The notes: generated by a model from the sequence alone, not told the origin. 39,860 nucleotides of DNA from Burkholderiales bacterium (GCA_023383795.1 JAHDYJ010000031.1:1-39860); one strand, 5' to 3'. Positions 1 through 9,467 are shown, numbered from the stretch's first letter. Program-made: numbers and translations.

Positions 1-1006
1 TCTGGTCGCGCGGCGTGAACGCGCGCAGCGCGTGCTGCACCCGGTTGCCGAGCTGGCCGAGCACCGTCTCCGGGATGTCGAGCGGGTTCTGCGTCACGAA
101 GTAGACGCCGACCCCCTTCGAGCGGATCAGGCGCACGACCTGCTCGATCTTGTCGAGCAGCGCCTTCGGCGCGTCGTCGAAGAGGAGATGCGCCTCGTCG
201 AAGAAGAACACGAGCTTCGGCTTCTCCGGGTCGCCCACCTCGGGGAGCTGCTCGAAGAGCTCGGCGAGCATCCAGAGGAGGAACGTCGCGTAGAGCTTGG
301 GCGAGTTGAGGAGCTTGTCCGCCGTGAGGATGTTGACCACGCCCTTGCCGCCCACGGTCTGCATGAGATCGGCGATGTCGAGCATCGGCTCGCCGAAGAA
401 CCGGTCGGCGCCCTGGCTCTCGAGCGTGAGCAGGCCGCGCTGGATCGCCCCGATCGAGGCGGCCGAGACGTTGCCGTAGCCGGTCCGCAGCTCCTTCGCG
501 TGCTGGCCGACGAACTCGAGCATCGCGCGCAGGTCCTTCAGGTCGAGGAGCAGCAGGCCGTTGTCGTCGGCGACCTTGAAGACGAGCGTGAGCACGCCCT
601 CCTGCGTGTCGTTCAGGTCGAGCATGCGGGCGAGGAGCAGCGGCCCCATGTCCGACACGGTGGCGCGCACCGGATGCCCCTGCTCGCCGTAGACGTCCCA
701 GAACGCCACCGGGCAGGCGCTCCAGGCCGGCTCCGGGAATCCGAGCGTGGCGAGCCGCTTCTTCATCTTCTCCGAGGCGGTCCCGGGCGCCGCGAGGCCG
801 GACAGGTCGCCCTTCACGTCGGCCATGAACACCGGCACGCCGATGGAGGAGAAGCGCTCGGCGAGCACCTGCAGCGAGACGGTCTTGCCGGTGCCGGTCG
901 CGCCGGCGATCAAACCGTGTCGGTTCGCGAGCCCCGGCAGCAGGCAGAGTTCGAGGGCCTCGCCCCCCGGGTGCGGGACCTTGGCAAGCGGCAGCGGCGC
1001 GGACAT
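1..1006 (-). CDS. DUF853 / HerA-like P-loop ATPase (YjgR family), C-terminus outside window
   Basis: This reads leftward from ATG at 1006-1004 and stays open to the window edge, so about 335 N-terminal residues are visible. The YjgR family is usually about 500 residues, so roughly a third is missing. Walker A is GATGTGKT at residues 35-42; a hydrophobic Walker B strand ending in [10 protein letters not shown] follows later, then the sensor-like segment [12 protein letters not shown]. These are hallmarks of the DUF853 branch of HerA/FtsK-like ATPases. The family is annotated as a helicase-like nucleotide-binding protein, but its cellular role is poorly defined. It is divergent from yebC across a 129-bp spacer. 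Family assignment is confident; biological function is not. Confidence 0.9.
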   Translation of the reverse strand, partial: MSAPLPLAKVPHPGGEALELCLLPGLANRHGLIAGATGTGKTVSLQVLAERFSSIGVPVFMADVKGDLSGLAAPGTASEKMKKRLATLGFPEPAWSACPVAFWDVYGEQGHPVRATVSDMGPLLLARMLDLNDTQEGVLTLVFKVADDNGLLLLDLKDLRAMLEFVGQHAKELRTGYGNVSAASIGAIQRGLLTLESQGADRFFGEPMLDIADLMQTVGGKGVVNILTADKLLNSPKLYATFLLWMLAELFEQLPEVGDPEKPKLVFFFDEAHLLFDDAPKALLDKIEQVVRLIRSKGVGVYFVTQNPLDIPETVLGQLGNRVQHALRAFTPRDQ

Positions 1007-1135
1007 GGCGGGGCTCCGGTGATCTCGTGCGGGCGGACGGGGTCGCGTCGGCGGATCGAGGCAGGGATCGGGTCGCGACGAAGTGTAAAATTATAGGCTT
1101 ACCGAGACAAACGACGCCGCGCGCGCGAGCCAGCC

Positions 1136-1861
1136 ATGGCCGGACACTCCCGATGGGCGAACATCAAGCACAAGAAGGCGGCCGCCGACGCGAAGCGCGG
1201 CAAGGTCTTCACCCGCGCCATCCGCGAGATCACCGTGGCCGCGAAGATGGGCGGCGGCGATCCGGCCTTCAACCCGCGGCTGCGGCTCGCGATCGACAAG
1301 GCGAAGGCGGATAACGTCCCGTCCGACACCATCGAGCGGGCGATCAAGCGCGGCACCGGCGAGCTCGAGGGCGTCGCCTACGACGAGATCCGCTACGAGG
1401 GCTACGGCATCGGCGGGGCGGCGGTGATGGTGGATTGCCTGACCGACAACCGGACGCGCACGGTCGGCGAGGTGCGCCACGCGTTCGCGAAGCACGGCGG
1501 CAACCTCGGCACCGACGGCTCGGTCGCGTATCTCTTCAAGCACTGCGGGTTGTTCCTGTTCGCGCCCGGGACGAGCGAGGAGGCGGTGATGGAAGCCGCG
1601 CTCGAAGCCGGCGCCGAGGACGTCGTCGCCAACGAGGACGGCTCGATCGAGGTGATCTGCGCGCCGGGCGATTTCGCGAGCGTGAGCGAGGCGCTCGAGC
1701 GGGCCGGGCTCGAGCCCGAGATGGCCGAGGTCACGATGCGGCCGACGATCGAGAACGTGCTCGCCGGCGCCGACGGGGAGAAGATGCAGCGGCTGCTCGA
1801 CGCGCTCGAGGGCCTGGACGACGTGCAGAACGTGTATACGACCGCGGCGATCGAGGAGTGA
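1136..1861 (+). CDS. yebC: YebC/PmpR family protein (TACO1-like)
   Basis: A 241-residue protein opening [14 protein letters not shown], the invariant YebC/TACO1 N-terminus, with full family length. Members have been described as DNA-binding transcriptional regulators (PmpR) and, more recently, as ribosome-associated factors that relieve stalling; the sequence cannot say which applies here. It stands just upstream of ruvC, the commonest proteobacterial context. No strong Shine-Dalgarno is visible before the ATG. An AT-rich patch (TAAAAT at 1086-1091, TATAGG at 1092-1097) about 40-50 bases upstream is the likely promoter region, without a clear -35 box. Confidence 0.97.
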   Translation: MAGHSRWANIKHKKAAADAKRGKVFTRAIREITVAAKMGGGDPAFNPRLRLAIDKAKADNVPSDTIERAIKRGTGELEGVAYDEIRYEGYGIGGAAVMVDCLTDNRTRTVGEVRHAFAKHGGNLGTDGSVAYLFKHCGLFLFAPGTSEEAVMEAALEAGAEDVVANEDGSIEVICAPGDFASVSEALERAGLEPEMAEVTMRPTIENVLAGADGEKMQRLLDALEGLDDVQNVYTTAAIEE

Positions 1862-1947
1862 GGAGGTGAGGCTCGAGAAGCTGGCCTGCCGCGCAGGCGC
1901 TCGCATCGCCTCCGCCGCGCGGCGCGGTCCGGCGCAGGGCCGCCACC

Positions 1948-1953
1948 TATAAT
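1948..1953 (+). promoter_or_regulatory. Consensus -10 box overlapping the ruvC start
   Basis: A perfect TATAAT lies at 1948-1953 and overlaps the first possible ruvC ATG (1952). No TTGACA-like -35 lies 16-18 bases upstream. If it is used, transcription would begin near 1960 and the mRNA would start almost exactly at the second in-frame ATG (1961), making it leaderless or nearly so. Confidence 0.45.
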
Positions 1954-2509
1954 GCCGGCGATGCCGGCCGCCGCCGCCACCATTCTCGGGATCGATCCTG
2001 GCCTGCGGGTCACCGGGTTCGGCGTGCTGCGCCAGGAGGGCGCGCGCCTCGCCTACGTCACGAGCGGCTGCATCCGGGCGCCCGAAGTGCTCGAGCTGCC
2101 GGCGCGCCTGAAGGCGATCCTCGACGGCCTCGCCGAGGTGATCGCGGCCCACCGGCCCGACCGCGCGGCCGTCGAGCGCGTGTTCGTCAACGTCAATCCG
2201 GAGTCAACGCTCGCGCTCGGACAGGCGCGCGGCGCGGCGATCGCTGCGGTGGTGCTCGCCGGGCTGCCGGTGGCGGAGTACAGCGCGCTGCAGGTGAAGC
2301 AGGCGGTCGTCGGCACCGGGCACGCCCGCAAGGAGCAGGTGCAGGAGATGGTGCGGCGGCTGCTGAAGCTCTCCGGCGCGCCGTCGCCGGACGCGGCCGA
2401 TGCGCTCGCCTGCGCGATCTGCCACGCGCATGCCGGACGTGGCTGGGGCGCGGCGGCGGCCGACCCCGGGCGCGCCCGGCAGCGGATCCACCGGGGCCGG
2501 CTCGTATGA
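1952..2509 (+). CDS. ruvC: Crossover junction endodeoxyribonuclease RuvC
   Basis: A Holliday-junction resolvase that cuts four-way DNA junctions symmetrically, working with RuvAB. The RNase H-like fold is seen from the first catalytic Asp in [13 protein letters not shown], the Glu in [14 protein letters not shown], and the acidic pair near the end in [16 protein letters not shown]. Length (182-185 residues) fits the family. Two ATGs are possible, 1952 and 1961. The second leaves [14 protein letters not shown] and is favoured if the overlapping TATAAT box is a real promoter. The stop overlaps the ruvA start by four bases (ATGA, 2506-2509), indicating translational coupling. Confidence 0.97.
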   Translation: MPAMPAAAATILGIDPGLRVTGFGVLRQEGARLAYVTSGCIRAPEVLELPARLKAILDGLAEVIAAHRPDRAAVERVFVNVNPESTLALGQARGAAIAAVVLAGLPVAEYSALQVKQAVVGTGHARKEQVQEMVRRLLKLSGAPSPDAADALACAICHAHAGRGWGAAAADPGRARQRIHRGRLV

Positions 2510-3087
2510 TCGGCCGCATTGCCGGAGTGCTGCTCGAGAAGAACCCGCCGCAGATCCTGGTCGACGCGAACGGCGTCGGCTACGAGGTCGAGGTGCCGAT
2601 GAGCACGTTCTACAACCTGCCGGACACCGGCGCGCGCGTGACGCTGCTCACCCACCTCGTCGTGCGCGAGGACGCGCATCTCCTGTTCGGCTTCGCGAGC
2701 GAGGCCGAGCGGCGCGTGTTCCGCCAGCTGCTCAGGATCGCCGGCATCGGCGCGCGCACCGCGCTGGCGGTGCTGTCCGGCATGAGCGTCGCCGAGCTGT
2801 CGCAGGCGGTCGCGCTGCAGGAAACCGGGCGTCTCACCAAGGTGCCGGGCATCGGCAAGAAGACCGCCGAGCGGCTGCTGCTCGAGCTGCGCGACAAGCT
2901 CGGCGCCGACCTCACGGCCGGGATGGCGGTGCACCGCGCCGCGCCGGCGGCGAGCGACGTGCTGCACGCGCTGCTCGCGCTCGGCTACAACGAGCGCGAG
3001 GCGCTCGGCGCGGTGAAGCAGCTGCCCGAGGGGCTCGCGGTGGCCGAGGGCATCAGGCAGGCGCTGAAGCTCCTGTCGAAGGCGTAG
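2506..3087 (+). CDS. ruvA: Holliday junction branch migration protein RuvA
   Basis: The DNA-binding subunit of the RuvAB branch-migration motor; tetramers hold the junction while RuvB hexamers pump DNA. At 193 residues it has the standard three-domain layout: an N-terminal OB fold ([16 protein letters not shown]), two helix-hairpin-helix motifs (around [13 protein letters not shown] and [13 protein letters not shown]), and the C-terminal RuvB-contacting helices ([15 protein letters not shown]). It overlaps ruvC by four bases and is 15 bases before ruvB, so ruvCAB forms one operon. Confidence 0.97.
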   Translation: MIGRIAGVLLEKNPPQILVDANGVGYEVEVPMSTFYNLPDTGARVTLLTHLVVREDAHLLFGFASEAERRVFRQLLRIAGIGARTALAVLSGMSVAELSQAVALQETGRLTKVPGIGKKTAERLLLELRDKLGADLTAGMAVHRAAPAASDVLHALLALGYNEREALGAVKQLPEGLAVAEGIRQALKLLSKA

Positions 3088-3102
3088 CGTAGGATTGCGT
3101 CC

Positions 3103-4155
3103 GTGGCGATCGAGACCGACCGGCTGATCTCCCCGCAGCCCGCGAGCGCGCACGAGGAGGCGCTCGAGCGCGCGCTCAGGCCGCGCTCGCTCGACGAGTA
3201 CGTCGGCCAGAGCCGCATCCGCGGCCAGCTCGAGATCTTCATCGAGGCCGCGCGCAACCGCAAGGAGGCGCTCGACCACGTGCTGCTGTTCGGGCCGCCC
3301 GGGCTCGGCAAGACCACGCTCGCGCACATCATCGCGCGCGAGATGGGCGTCAATCTGCGCCACACCTCCGGCCCGGTGCTCGAGCGGCCCGGCGACCTCG
3401 CGGCACTGCTCACCAACCTCGAGCCGAACGACGTGCTCTTCATCGACGAGATCCACCGGCTCTCGCCGGTCGTCGAGGAGATCCTGTACCCGGCGCTCGA
3501 GGACTACCAGATCGACATCATGATCGGCGAAGGGCCGGCGGCGCGCTCGGTGAAGCTCGACCTGCCGCCGTTCACGCTGGTCGGCGCGACGACGCGCGCC
3601 GGCATGCTGACCAATCCGCTGCGCGACCGCTTCGGCATCGTGGCGCGGCTCGAGTTCTACACGCCGGAGGAGGTGCAGCGCATCGTCACGCGGTCGGCCC
3701 GGCTGCTCGAGGTCGAGATCTCCGACGAGGGCTCGCTCGAGATCGCGCGCCGCTCGCGCGGCACGCCGCGGGTGGCGAACCGGCTGCTGCGGCGGGTGCG
3801 CGACTACGCGCAGGTGCGCGCCGGCGGGCGCATTTCGCGCGAGGTGGCCGACGCCGCGCTCGGCATGCTGGAGGTCGACCAGCTCGGGCTGGACGTGATG
3901 GACCGCAAGCTCCTGCTCGCGGTGATCGAGAAGTTCGCGGGCGGGCCGGTCGGCGTCGAGAACCTCGCGCACGCGATCGGCGAGGAGCGCGACACCATCG
4001 AGGACGTGCTCGAGCCCTTCCTGATCCAGCAGGGCTACCTGCAGCGCACCCCGCGCGGGCGCGTCGCGACCGTCGCCGCGTACCGACACTTCGGCCTGGC
4101 CGCCCCGGTCCGCGAGCAGACCTCCGATCTCTGGCAGGGCGACGAGCAAGGTTGA
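3103..4155 (+). CDS. ruvB: Holliday junction branch migration ATPase RuvB
   Basis: An AAA+ ATPase that drives branch migration with RuvA. Walker [13 protein letters not shown], Walker [11 protein letters not shown], sensor 1 LVGATTRAG, the arginine segment RDRFG and the C-terminal winged helix ending [12 protein letters not shown] are all present in 350 residues, the normal length. The start is GTG at 3103, 15 bases after ruvA; no in-frame ATG lies nearby upstream. It is the last gene of ruvCAB; a G+C-rich stem directly follows the stop. Confidence 0.97.
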   Translation: MAIETDRLISPQPASAHEEALERALRPRSLDEYVGQSRIRGQLEIFIEAARNRKEALDHVLLFGPPGLGKTTLAHIIAREMGVNLRHTSGPVLERPGDLAALLTNLEPNDVLFIDEIHRLSPVVEEILYPALEDYQIDIMIGEGPAARSVKLDLPPFTLVGATTRAGMLTNPLRDRFGIVARLEFYTPEEVQRIVTRSARLLEVEISDEGSLEIARRSRGTPRVANRLLRRVRDYAQVRAGGRISREVADAALGMLEVDQLGLDVMDRKLLLAVIEKFAGGPVGVENLAHAIGEERDTIEDVLEPFLIQQGYLQRTPRGRVATVAAYRHFGLAAPVREQTSDLWQGDEQG

Positions 4156-4187
4156 GGGGTCGGGCCGCGGCGGCATTCCCTGACCCC
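4156..4187 (+). terminator. G+C-rich hairpin immediately after ruvB
   Basis: GGGGTCGGG at 4156-4164 pairs with CCTGACCCC at 4179-4187 (nine pairs, one G-U), beginning at the first base after the ruvB stop. No T-run follows, so it may be a weak terminator or an mRNA 3'-end stabiliser. The rest of the 4188-4423 spacer shows no convincing gene. Confidence 0.4.
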
Positions 4188-4423
4188 GAGGCGGGCCGAG
4201 CGGCGTTCATACCGCTCCGAACCCCACCGCGCCCCGCGTCCGCCATGATGTGCCCGGGCCCCGCCCGGACTCCGGCCTCCGCCTCGGTCATCCTGTCCCG
4301 GGCGCCGGCCGCCGCGCGTCGAGCAGACCCTGCGTGCAGAGCGCCCGAAATGGCGCGACAATCGCGCGTTCGCCGGCGCCGGCGCGCCGGGACGGATGCG
4401 AAGAACGACAGCAGGATAGAAGG

Positions 4424-4849
4424 TTGGCGCAACGACAGCGACCCGCGCGCGTCCAGACATGGCCTGTCCGGGTCTACTACCACCACACCGACGCCGGTGG
4501 GGTGGTCTATCACGGCACCTATCTCGACTTCTTCGAGGCCGCGCGCATCGAGCTCCTGCGCGCGCTCGGCTTCGACCTCGCCGAGCTCGCGGAGCGGCGC
4601 GCGGCGATCTTCATCGTCTACGGCCTGCAGGTGAGCTACCGCAAGCCGGCGCGGCTGAATGACGCGCTCGAGGTGACCGCCGAGATCGCGCGGCTCGGGC
4701 GCGTGCGCGTCGAGTTCGCCCAGCACGTGCGGCGCGCCGGGGAGACGATCGTCTCGGCGCGGGTCGAGGCGGCATGCGTGCACCCGCGCACGTTCCGGCC
4801 GGTGCCGCTGCCCGAGGAGTTGAGAGAGGGACTGGAGTCCATCGCATGA
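4424..4849 (+). CDS. ybgC: YbgC-type acyl-CoA thioesterase of the Tol-Pal operon
   Basis: A hotdog-fold thioesterase (4-hydroxybenzoyl-CoA thioesterase family) that opens most proteobacterial tol-pal operons; it hydrolyses short acyl-CoA or acyl-ACP thioesters. The family signature with the catalytic Asp is visible in VYYHHTDAGGVVYHG, followed by YLDFFEAARIELLR. The reading frame is open back to an ATG at 4250, but homology begins only around TWPVRVYYHHTD. TTG at 4424, preceded by AGGA, gives 141 residues, close to the usual 130-140, so I chose it. The stop overlaps the tolQ start (ATGA at 4846-4849). Confidence 0.9.
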   Translation: MAQRQRPARVQTWPVRVYYHHTDAGGVVYHGTYLDFFEAARIELLRALGFDLAELAERRAAIFIVYGLQVSYRKPARLNDALEVTAEIARLGRVRVEFAQHVRRAGETIVSARVEAACVHPRTFRPVPLPEELREGLESIA

Positions 4850-5526
4850 ACGTCACGCACGACATCTCCATCCTCTCGCTGATCGCTAACGCGAGCTTCG
4901 TCGTGCAGGCGATCATGGCGCTGCTGCTGGCCGTCTCGGTCATGTCCTGGTTCTACATCTTCCGCAAGCTGTTCGCGGTGCGGCAGGCGCAACGCGAGAC
5001 CGAGGATTTCGAGCGCGCGTTCTGGAGCCGCCCGGACCTGAACGCGCTCTACCAGAGCGCGGTGAACGCGCGCCATCGCACCGGCAGCCTCGAGCGGATC
5101 TTCGAGGCCGGGTTCCGCGACTACGTCAAGCTGAAGGGCCAGCGCATCGCCGACCCGACCGAGCTCGTCGACGGCGCGCGGCGCGCGATGCGCGCGACCT
5201 ACCAGCGCGAGATGGACTACCTCGAGTCGCACCTCGCCTTCCTGGCGTCCGTCGGCTCGGTCAGCCCGTACGTGGGTCTGCTCGGCACGGTGTGGGGGAT
5301 CATGCAGTCGTTCCGCGGCCTCGCGAACGTCGCCCAGGCGACGCTCGCCGCGGTCGCTCCGGGAATCGCCGAGGCACTGGTCGCCACGGCGATGGGCCTG
5401 TTCGCCGCGATCCCGGCGGTGGTGGCGTACAACCGCTACTCGCACGACATCGATCGCTTGGCGAACCGCTTCGAGAGCTTCATGGAGGAGTTCTCGAACA
5501 TCCTGCAGCGCCAGGCGACGCGGTGA
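4846..5526 (+). CDS. tolQ: Tol-Pal system proton-channel subunit TolQ
   Basis: An inner-membrane protein of the MotA/TolQ/ExbB family. With TolR it forms the proton-driven motor that energises TolA for outer-membrane constriction at division. Starting at ATG 4846 (MNVTHDISILSLIANAS) it has 226 residues, the usual length. Three membrane segments are seen: VVQAIMALLLAVSVMSWFYI near the N-terminus and two in the C-terminal half (from VSPYVGLLGTVWGIMQSF and from AEALVATAMGLFAAIPAVVA). The open frame extends upstream to 4774, but that part overlaps ybgC and is not TolQ-like. Confidence 0.97.
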   Translation: MNVTHDISILSLIANASFVVQAIMALLLAVSVMSWFYIFRKLFAVRQAQRETEDFERAFWSRPDLNALYQSAVNARHRTGSLERIFEAGFRDYVKLKGQRIADPTELVDGARRAMRATYQREMDYLESHLAFLASVGSVSPYVGLLGTVWGIMQSFRGLANVAQATLAAVAPGIAEALVATAMGLFAAIPAVVAYNRYSHDIDRLANRFESFMEEFSNILQRQATR

Positions 5527-5530
5527 CCGC

Positions 5531-5950
5531 ATGCGACAGCGCAAGCTCGTGAACCAGATCAACATCGTCCCGTACGTGGACGTGATGCTGGTGCTGCTCG
5601 TCATCTTCATGGTGACCGCCCCGCTGGTGAACCCGGGCCTGGTCGAGCTGCCGAGCGTCGCGAAGTCCGCGCCGCTGCCGCAGCGGGTCGCGCCGCTCGA
5701 GGTGCTGATCCGGCGCGACGGCGCCATGCTGCTGCGCGAGCGCGCGCCCGGGGCGCGCGAGGACCGGCCGGTCACGATGCCGGAGCTGCTCGCGATCGTG
5801 AAGGAGCGCCAGGCCGCCGATCCCGACCAGCCGGTCGTGATCTCGGCCGACAAGGATGTCAGGTACGAGGAGGTCATGAGAGTCATGGACGGGCTGCAGA
5901 AGCTCGACGTCCGCCGGGTCGGGCTGATGGTCAGGCCCGCGGAGCAGTAG
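5531..5950 (+). CDS. tolR: Tol-Pal system protein TolR
   Basis: An ExbD/TolR-family inner-membrane protein, 139 residues: a short cytoplasmic N-terminus, one membrane helix (YVDVMLVLLVIFMVTAPLV) bearing the conserved proton-carrying Asp (the D of YVDVML), and a periplasmic domain. It lies four bases after tolQ and seven before tolA, consistent with one transcript. The C-terminal segment ADKDVRYEEVMRVMDGLQK is typical of TolR/ExbD. Confidence 0.96.
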   Translation: MRQRKLVNQINIVPYVDVMLVLLVIFMVTAPLVNPGLVELPSVAKSAPLPQRVAPLEVLIRRDGAMLLRERAPGAREDRPVTMPELLAIVKERQAADPDQPVVISADKDVRYEEVMRVMDGLQKLDVRRVGLMVRPAEQ

Positions 5951-5956
5951 GGGCAG

Positions 5957-6835
5957 ATGCGCCCGCAGACCCGCACCGAGCCGCGCAGCACGGTCTCGTT
6001 CGCGCTCGCGCTGGGCGTGCACGCGCTGCTGATCGCCGTGCTCTTCTTCGCGATCAGCTGGAAGACGCGGCCGCCGGCGCCGGTGGTCGCCGAGCTGTGG
6101 ACGCCGCCGCCGCCGCCGAAGGCCGCGCCGCGGCCCGAGCCGCCCAAGCCGGCGCCGGTGCCCGAGCCGAAGGTCGAGCCGAAGGTCGAGCCGAAGCCGC
6201 CGCCGAAAGTCGACATCGCGCTCGAGCGCGAGAAGGAGATCAGGCGGCTCGAGGAGCTCGAGCGCAAGCGCCGCGAGGACGAGCGCAAGCGAAAGGAGCT
6301 CGAGCAGAAGCAGCTCGAGGAGAAGAAGCGCAAGGAGGAGGAGGCGGCGCGGCGCCTGGAGGCCGAGAGGAAGCGCAAGGAGGAGGAGGCGCGCGCGAAG
6401 GCCGAGCGCGAGAAGCAGCGCATCGCCGAGGAGGAGCGGCTGAAGCGGGAGCTCGACGAACTGCGGCAGCGCCGCACGAATGAGCAGCTCGCGCGTGATC
6501 TCGCGAGCGCGCCGGCGGCCGCGCGCAGCGGCGTGCCGGTGCCCGGCGACCCGGGCGCGACGAACGAGTATCGCGCGCGGATCGCCGCCAAGATCAGGGG
6601 CAACGTCGTGCTGCCGCCGGAGTTCGCCGGCAACCCGGAAGCGGAGTTCGAGGTGCAGCAGCTGCCGAGCGGCGACATCGTGAGCGTCAAGCTCGCGCGG
6701 TCGAGCGGCAACAGGCAGCTAGACGCCGCCTGGGAGCGCGCGATCCTGAAGAGCTCGCCGCTGCCGCTGCCGACGAACCGCGACGTCTTCCAGGCGACGC
6801 TGCGGCTGAGATTCCGGCCGGTCGAGGAACGATGA
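5957..6835 (+). CDS. tolA: Cell envelope integrity protein TolA
   Basis: Spans inner membrane to periplasm and transmits TolQR force to Pal/TolB. The 292 residues show the TolA layout: an N-terminal anchor (SFALALGVHALLIAVLFFAI), a Pro-rich stretch (PPPPPKAAPRPEPPKPAP), a long Lys/Glu/Arg-rich helical domain (about residues 85-185, e.g. EEKKRKEEEAARRLEAERKR), and a C-terminal TolA/TonB-like domain starting around NEYRARIAAKIRGNVVLPP and ending LRLRFRPVEER. It sits between tolR and tolB in the usual order. The low-complexity centre generates spurious ORFs in other frames. Confidence 0.95.
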   Translation: MRPQTRTEPRSTVSFALALGVHALLIAVLFFAISWKTRPPAPVVAELWTPPPPPKAAPRPEPPKPAPVPEPKVEPKVEPKPPPKVDIALEREKEIRRLEELERKRREDERKRKELEQKQLEEKKRKEEEAARRLEAERKRKEEEARAKAEREKQRIAEEERLKRELDELRQRRTNEQLARDLASAPAAARSGVPVPGDPGATNEYRARIAAKIRGNVVLPPEFAGNPEAEFEVQQLPSGDIVSVKLARSSGNRQLDAAWERAILKSSPLPLPTNRDVFQATLRLRFRPVEER

Positions 6836-6883
6836 ACCGCGCGCTGTCGTCCAATGACGACATTCGAGAAGATGGAACTCACG

Positions 6884-6889
6884 TATAAT
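6884..6889 (+). promoter_or_regulatory. Possible internal -10 box ahead of tolB
   Basis: A perfect TATAAT at 6884-6889 lies between tolA (ends 6835) and the likely tolB start (6917). No good -35 lies 16-18 bases upstream. It may provide extra expression of tolB-pal-cpoB independent of tolQRA; this is inference from position and sequence. Confidence 0.4.
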
Positions 6890-6916
6890 CAGTCATCCTT
6901 CAGTGCCGGCCGAGCG

Positions 6917-8185
6917 GTGGAACTATTGTTCCGCGTCCTGACCATTTGCCTCGCGCTGCTTGCCACTGCGGCGCACGCACAGCTCACCATCGAGATCACC
7001 GGCGCGGGCGGGAACCAGATCCCGATCGCGGTCGTCCCGTTCGCGGGCGAATCCGCGCTCACGCCCGCGATATCGGACGTGATCGAGGCCGACCTCGCGC
7101 GAAGCGGGCGCTTCCGCACGCTCTACACCGGCCCGCAGAACCTGAACGACGCGTCCACGATCGATTTCGCGCCGTGGCGCGGCAAGAACGCCGACGCGCT
7201 GGTGGTGGGCGGCGTGTACCCGGTCGGCGGCGGCCGCTTCGAGGCGCGCTTCCGCCTCTACGACGTGCCGAAGCAGACGCAGCTCGGGGCGCTCGCGTTC
7301 ACGCTGACCGTGCAGCAGGCGCGCGCGACCGGCCACCGGATCGCCGACTTCGTCTACGAGAAGCTCACCGGCGAGCGCGGCGTGTTCTCGACGCGCATCG
7401 CCTACGTGGTCAAGAACGGCACGCGCTACCAGCTGCAGATCGCGGACGCGGACGGCGCGAACGCGCAGGCCGCCCTCTCCTCGCTCGAGCCGATCATGTC
7501 GCCCGCCTGGGCGCCGGACGGCTCCAGGCTCGCGTACGTGTCGTTCGAGAACAAGAAGCCGGTCGTCTACGTGCACTCGCTCGCGAGCGGCAAGCGCCAG
7601 GCGATCGCGAACTTCCGCGGCTCGAATTCGGCGCCGGCGTGGTCGCCGGACGGGCGCAGCCTCGCGGTCGTGCTGTCCCGCGAGGGCGGCTCGCAGCTCT
7701 TCATGATGAACGCCGACGGCAGCGGCCTGCGCCGCCTGCTGTCCTCGAGCGCGATCGACACCGAGCCGTTCTTCGCCCCGGACGGCCAGTCGATCTACTT
7801 CACCTCCGATCGCGGCGGCTCGCCGCAGATCTACCGGGTCTCGGCCGCGGGCGGGCCGGTCCAGCGGGTGACTTTCGATGGGTCGTACAACGTCACGCCG
7901 CGCCCGAGCCCGGACGGCAGGTATCTCGCGTTCGTGCGCCGCGACGGCGGCCGCTTCCAGGTGTCGGTGATGGATCTCGCCAGCCGGCAGGTCCAGGCGC
8001 TGACCGACACCGAGCGCGACGAATCGCCGAGCTTCGCGCCGAACGGCCGGATGATCCTCTACGCGACCCATATGGGCGGTCGCGGCGTGCTTGCCGCCGT
8101 CTCGAGCGACGGCAGCGTCAAGCAGCGCCTGTCGGTGCCGGCAGGTGACGTACGCGAGCCGGCGTGGGGTCCATTTCTCAATTAA
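6917..8185 (+). CDS. tolB: Tol-Pal system beta-propeller protein TolB
   Basis: A periplasmic protein that binds Pal and TolA. An N-terminal domain ([20 protein letters not shown]) is followed by a WD40-like beta propeller with repeated blades (e.g. [48 protein letters not shown]). The frame is open from an ATG at 6854, but that start adds 21 residues before the signal peptide and lies upstream of a TATAAT box. GTG at 6917 gives a compact signal peptide ([21 protein letters not shown], cleavage before QLTIE) and 422 residues, close to the family norm, so I prefer it. ATG 6854 remains possible. Confidence 0.94.
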   Translation: MELLFRVLTICLALLATAAHAQLTIEITGAGGNQIPIAVVPFAGESALTPAISDVIEADLARSGRFRTLYTGPQNLNDASTIDFAPWRGKNADALVVGGVYPVGGGRFEARFRLYDVPKQTQLGALAFTLTVQQARATGHRIADFVYEKLTGERGVFSTRIAYVVKNGTRYQLQIADADGANAQAALSSLEPIMSPAWAPDGSRLAYVSFENKKPVVYVHSLASGKRQAIANFRGSNSAPAWSPDGRSLAVVLSREGGSQLFMMNADGSGLRRLLSSSAIDTEPFFAPDGQSIYFTSDRGGSPQIYRVSAAGGPVQRVTFDGSYNVTPRPSPDGRYLAFVRRDGGRFQVSVMDLASRQVQALTDTERDESPSFAPNGRMILYATHMGGRGVLAAVSSDGSVKQRLSVPAGDVREPAWGPFLN

Positions 8186-8193
8186 GGAGACCG

Positions 8194-8730
8194 ATGATGA
8201 GACGTGCTCTGCTGGGACTGATGACGGCCGCGCTGGTGGCGGGATGCGCGAGCACCGGAACGGAGGAGGGGACCGGCGTCGCGGTCGAGGATCGCAAGCC
8301 CGGCGCCGGCGGGGCCGCGGGCGGCGCGACGAGCGTCCCGATCGGCACGACGACGATCCCCGGCGATCCGCTCAAGGATCCGGCGAGTCCGCTCGCCAAG
8401 CGCAGCGTGTACTTCGACTACGACCGCGACGACATCAAGCCGGAGTTCCGCAGCATGCTGGAGGCGCACGCGAAGTACCTCTCCTCGACGCCGAGCCAGA
8501 AGATGCTGATCCAGGGCAACGCCGACGAGCGCGGCAGCCGCGAGTACAACCTCGGCCTCGGCCAGCGCCGCGCCGACGCGGTGAAGCGGACCCTCGTGCT
8601 GATGGGCGCGCGCGAGTCGCAGATCGAGTCGGTGAGCCTCGGCGAGGAGAAGCCGCGCTGCACCGAGCAGACCGAGGACTGCTGGTCGCAGAACCGCCGC
8701 GGCGACCTCTTCTACTCGGGTGAATTCTGA
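8194..8730 (+). CDS. pal: Peptidoglycan-associated lipoprotein Pal
   Basis: An outer-membrane lipoprotein that binds peptidoglycan and anchors the Tol system. From ATG 8194 (strong Shine-Dalgarno AAGGAGA at 8184-8190) it is 178 residues. A lipoprotein signal ends in the lipobox LVAGC, followed by a flexible Gly/Thr-rich linker. The OmpA-like domain has VYFDYDRDDIKPEFR and the peptidoglycan-binding segment GNADERGSREYNLGLGQRRA. Its stop shares one base with the cpoB start (TGATG). Confidence 0.97.
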   Translation: MMRRALLGLMTAALVAGCASTGTEEGTGVAVEDRKPGAGGAAGGATSVPIGTTTIPGDPLKDPASPLAKRSVYFDYDRDDIKPEFRSMLEAHAKYLSSTPSQKMLIQGNADERGSREYNLGLGQRRADAVKRTLVLMGARESQIESVSLGEEKPRCTEQTEDCWSQNRRGDLFYSGEF

Positions 8731-9467
8731 TGCGCGCCGCGGCCGTGGTGCCTGCCGCACTGGCGCTCGTCGCGCTGCTGGGCGCCGCCGGTCCGGCGCA
8801 CGCGATCTTCCCTGACGAGGAGGCGCGCGCCGGCGTGAAGCGGCTCGAGGAGCGGGTCGGCCGCATCGAGGCCGACGTCGGCCAGCGCGCCGACCGCAAG
8901 GCGCTGTTCGACCTGCTGAACGAGCTCGAGGCCGTGCGGCGCGAGATGGCGGCCCTGCGCGGCCAGTTCGAGGTGCTCGTCAACCGCATCGACGGCCTGG
9001 ACAAGCGGCAGAAGGATCTCTACGTCGATCTCGACACCCGGCTGCGGAAGGTCGAGCAGGCGAGCGTCGAGAAGGAGACCGCGGCGCGCCAGTCGGCGGC
9101 CGAGACCCAGGCCTACGAGGCGGCGCTCGCGCAGTTCAAGGCGAACAACTTCGGCTCGGCGATCCAGGGGCTGCAGGAGTTCATGAAGACCCACCCGACG
9201 AGCCCGCTCGCGCCCTCGGCGCAGTACTGGATCGGCAACGCGTACTACGCGCTGCGCGACTACAAGAGCGCGATCGCCGAGCAGCAGAAGGTGGTCGCGA
9301 CCTGGCCGGAGCACGCGAAGGCGCCGGACGCGATGCTGAACATCGCCAGCAGCCAGGCCGAGCTCGGCGACGTGAACGGCGCGCGCAACACGCTCAAGCT
9401 GCTGGTCGGCAAGTACCCGAACAGCCCCGCCGCCGAGCAGGCCAAGCAGCGCCTCGCGCGGCGGTGA
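8730..9467 (+). CDS. cpoB: CpoB/YbgF, Tol-Pal associated TPR protein
   Basis: A periplasmic coordinator of peptidoglycan synthesis (PBP1B-LpoB) with Tol function in E. coli. The 245 residues begin with a signal peptide (ending AGPAHA), then an N-terminal coiled coil (about residues 30-115, e.g. RLEERVGRIEADVGQRADRK), then tetratricopeptide repeats (YEAALAQFKANNFGSAIQGL, YWIGNAYYALRDYKSAIAEQ, AKAPDAMLNIASSQAELGD). It is the last gene of the tol-pal operon and overlaps pal by one base; a long inverted repeat follows. Confidence 0.95.
   Translation: MRAAAVVPAALALVALLGAAGPAHAIFPDEEARAGVKRLEERVGRIEADVGQRADRKALFDLLNELEAVRREMAALRGQFEVLVNRIDGLDKRQKDLYVDLDTRLRKVEQASVEKETAARQSAAETQAYEAALAQFKANNFGSAIQGLQEFMKTHPTSPLAPSAQYWIGNAYYALRDYKSAIAEQQKVVATWPEHAKAPDAMLNIASSQAELGDVNGARNTLKLLVGKYPNSPAAEQAKQRLARR

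Noticed and set aside
32..1096. Plus-strand open frame at the left edge
   Set aside because: It is antisense to the DUF853 ATPase, whose Walker motifs are on the minus strand.
2053..4176. Long minus-strand open frame opposite ruvC, ruvA and ruvB
   Set aside because: Its translation is Arg/Asp/Leu-rich with no motif, and the plus strand encodes complete RuvCAB with all catalytic motifs.
4636..6882. Long minus-strand frame opposite ybgC to tolA with Ser/Arg runs
   Set aside because: The runs are the antisense of TolA's Lys/Glu-rich helix and of tolQ/tolR; it is not protein-like.
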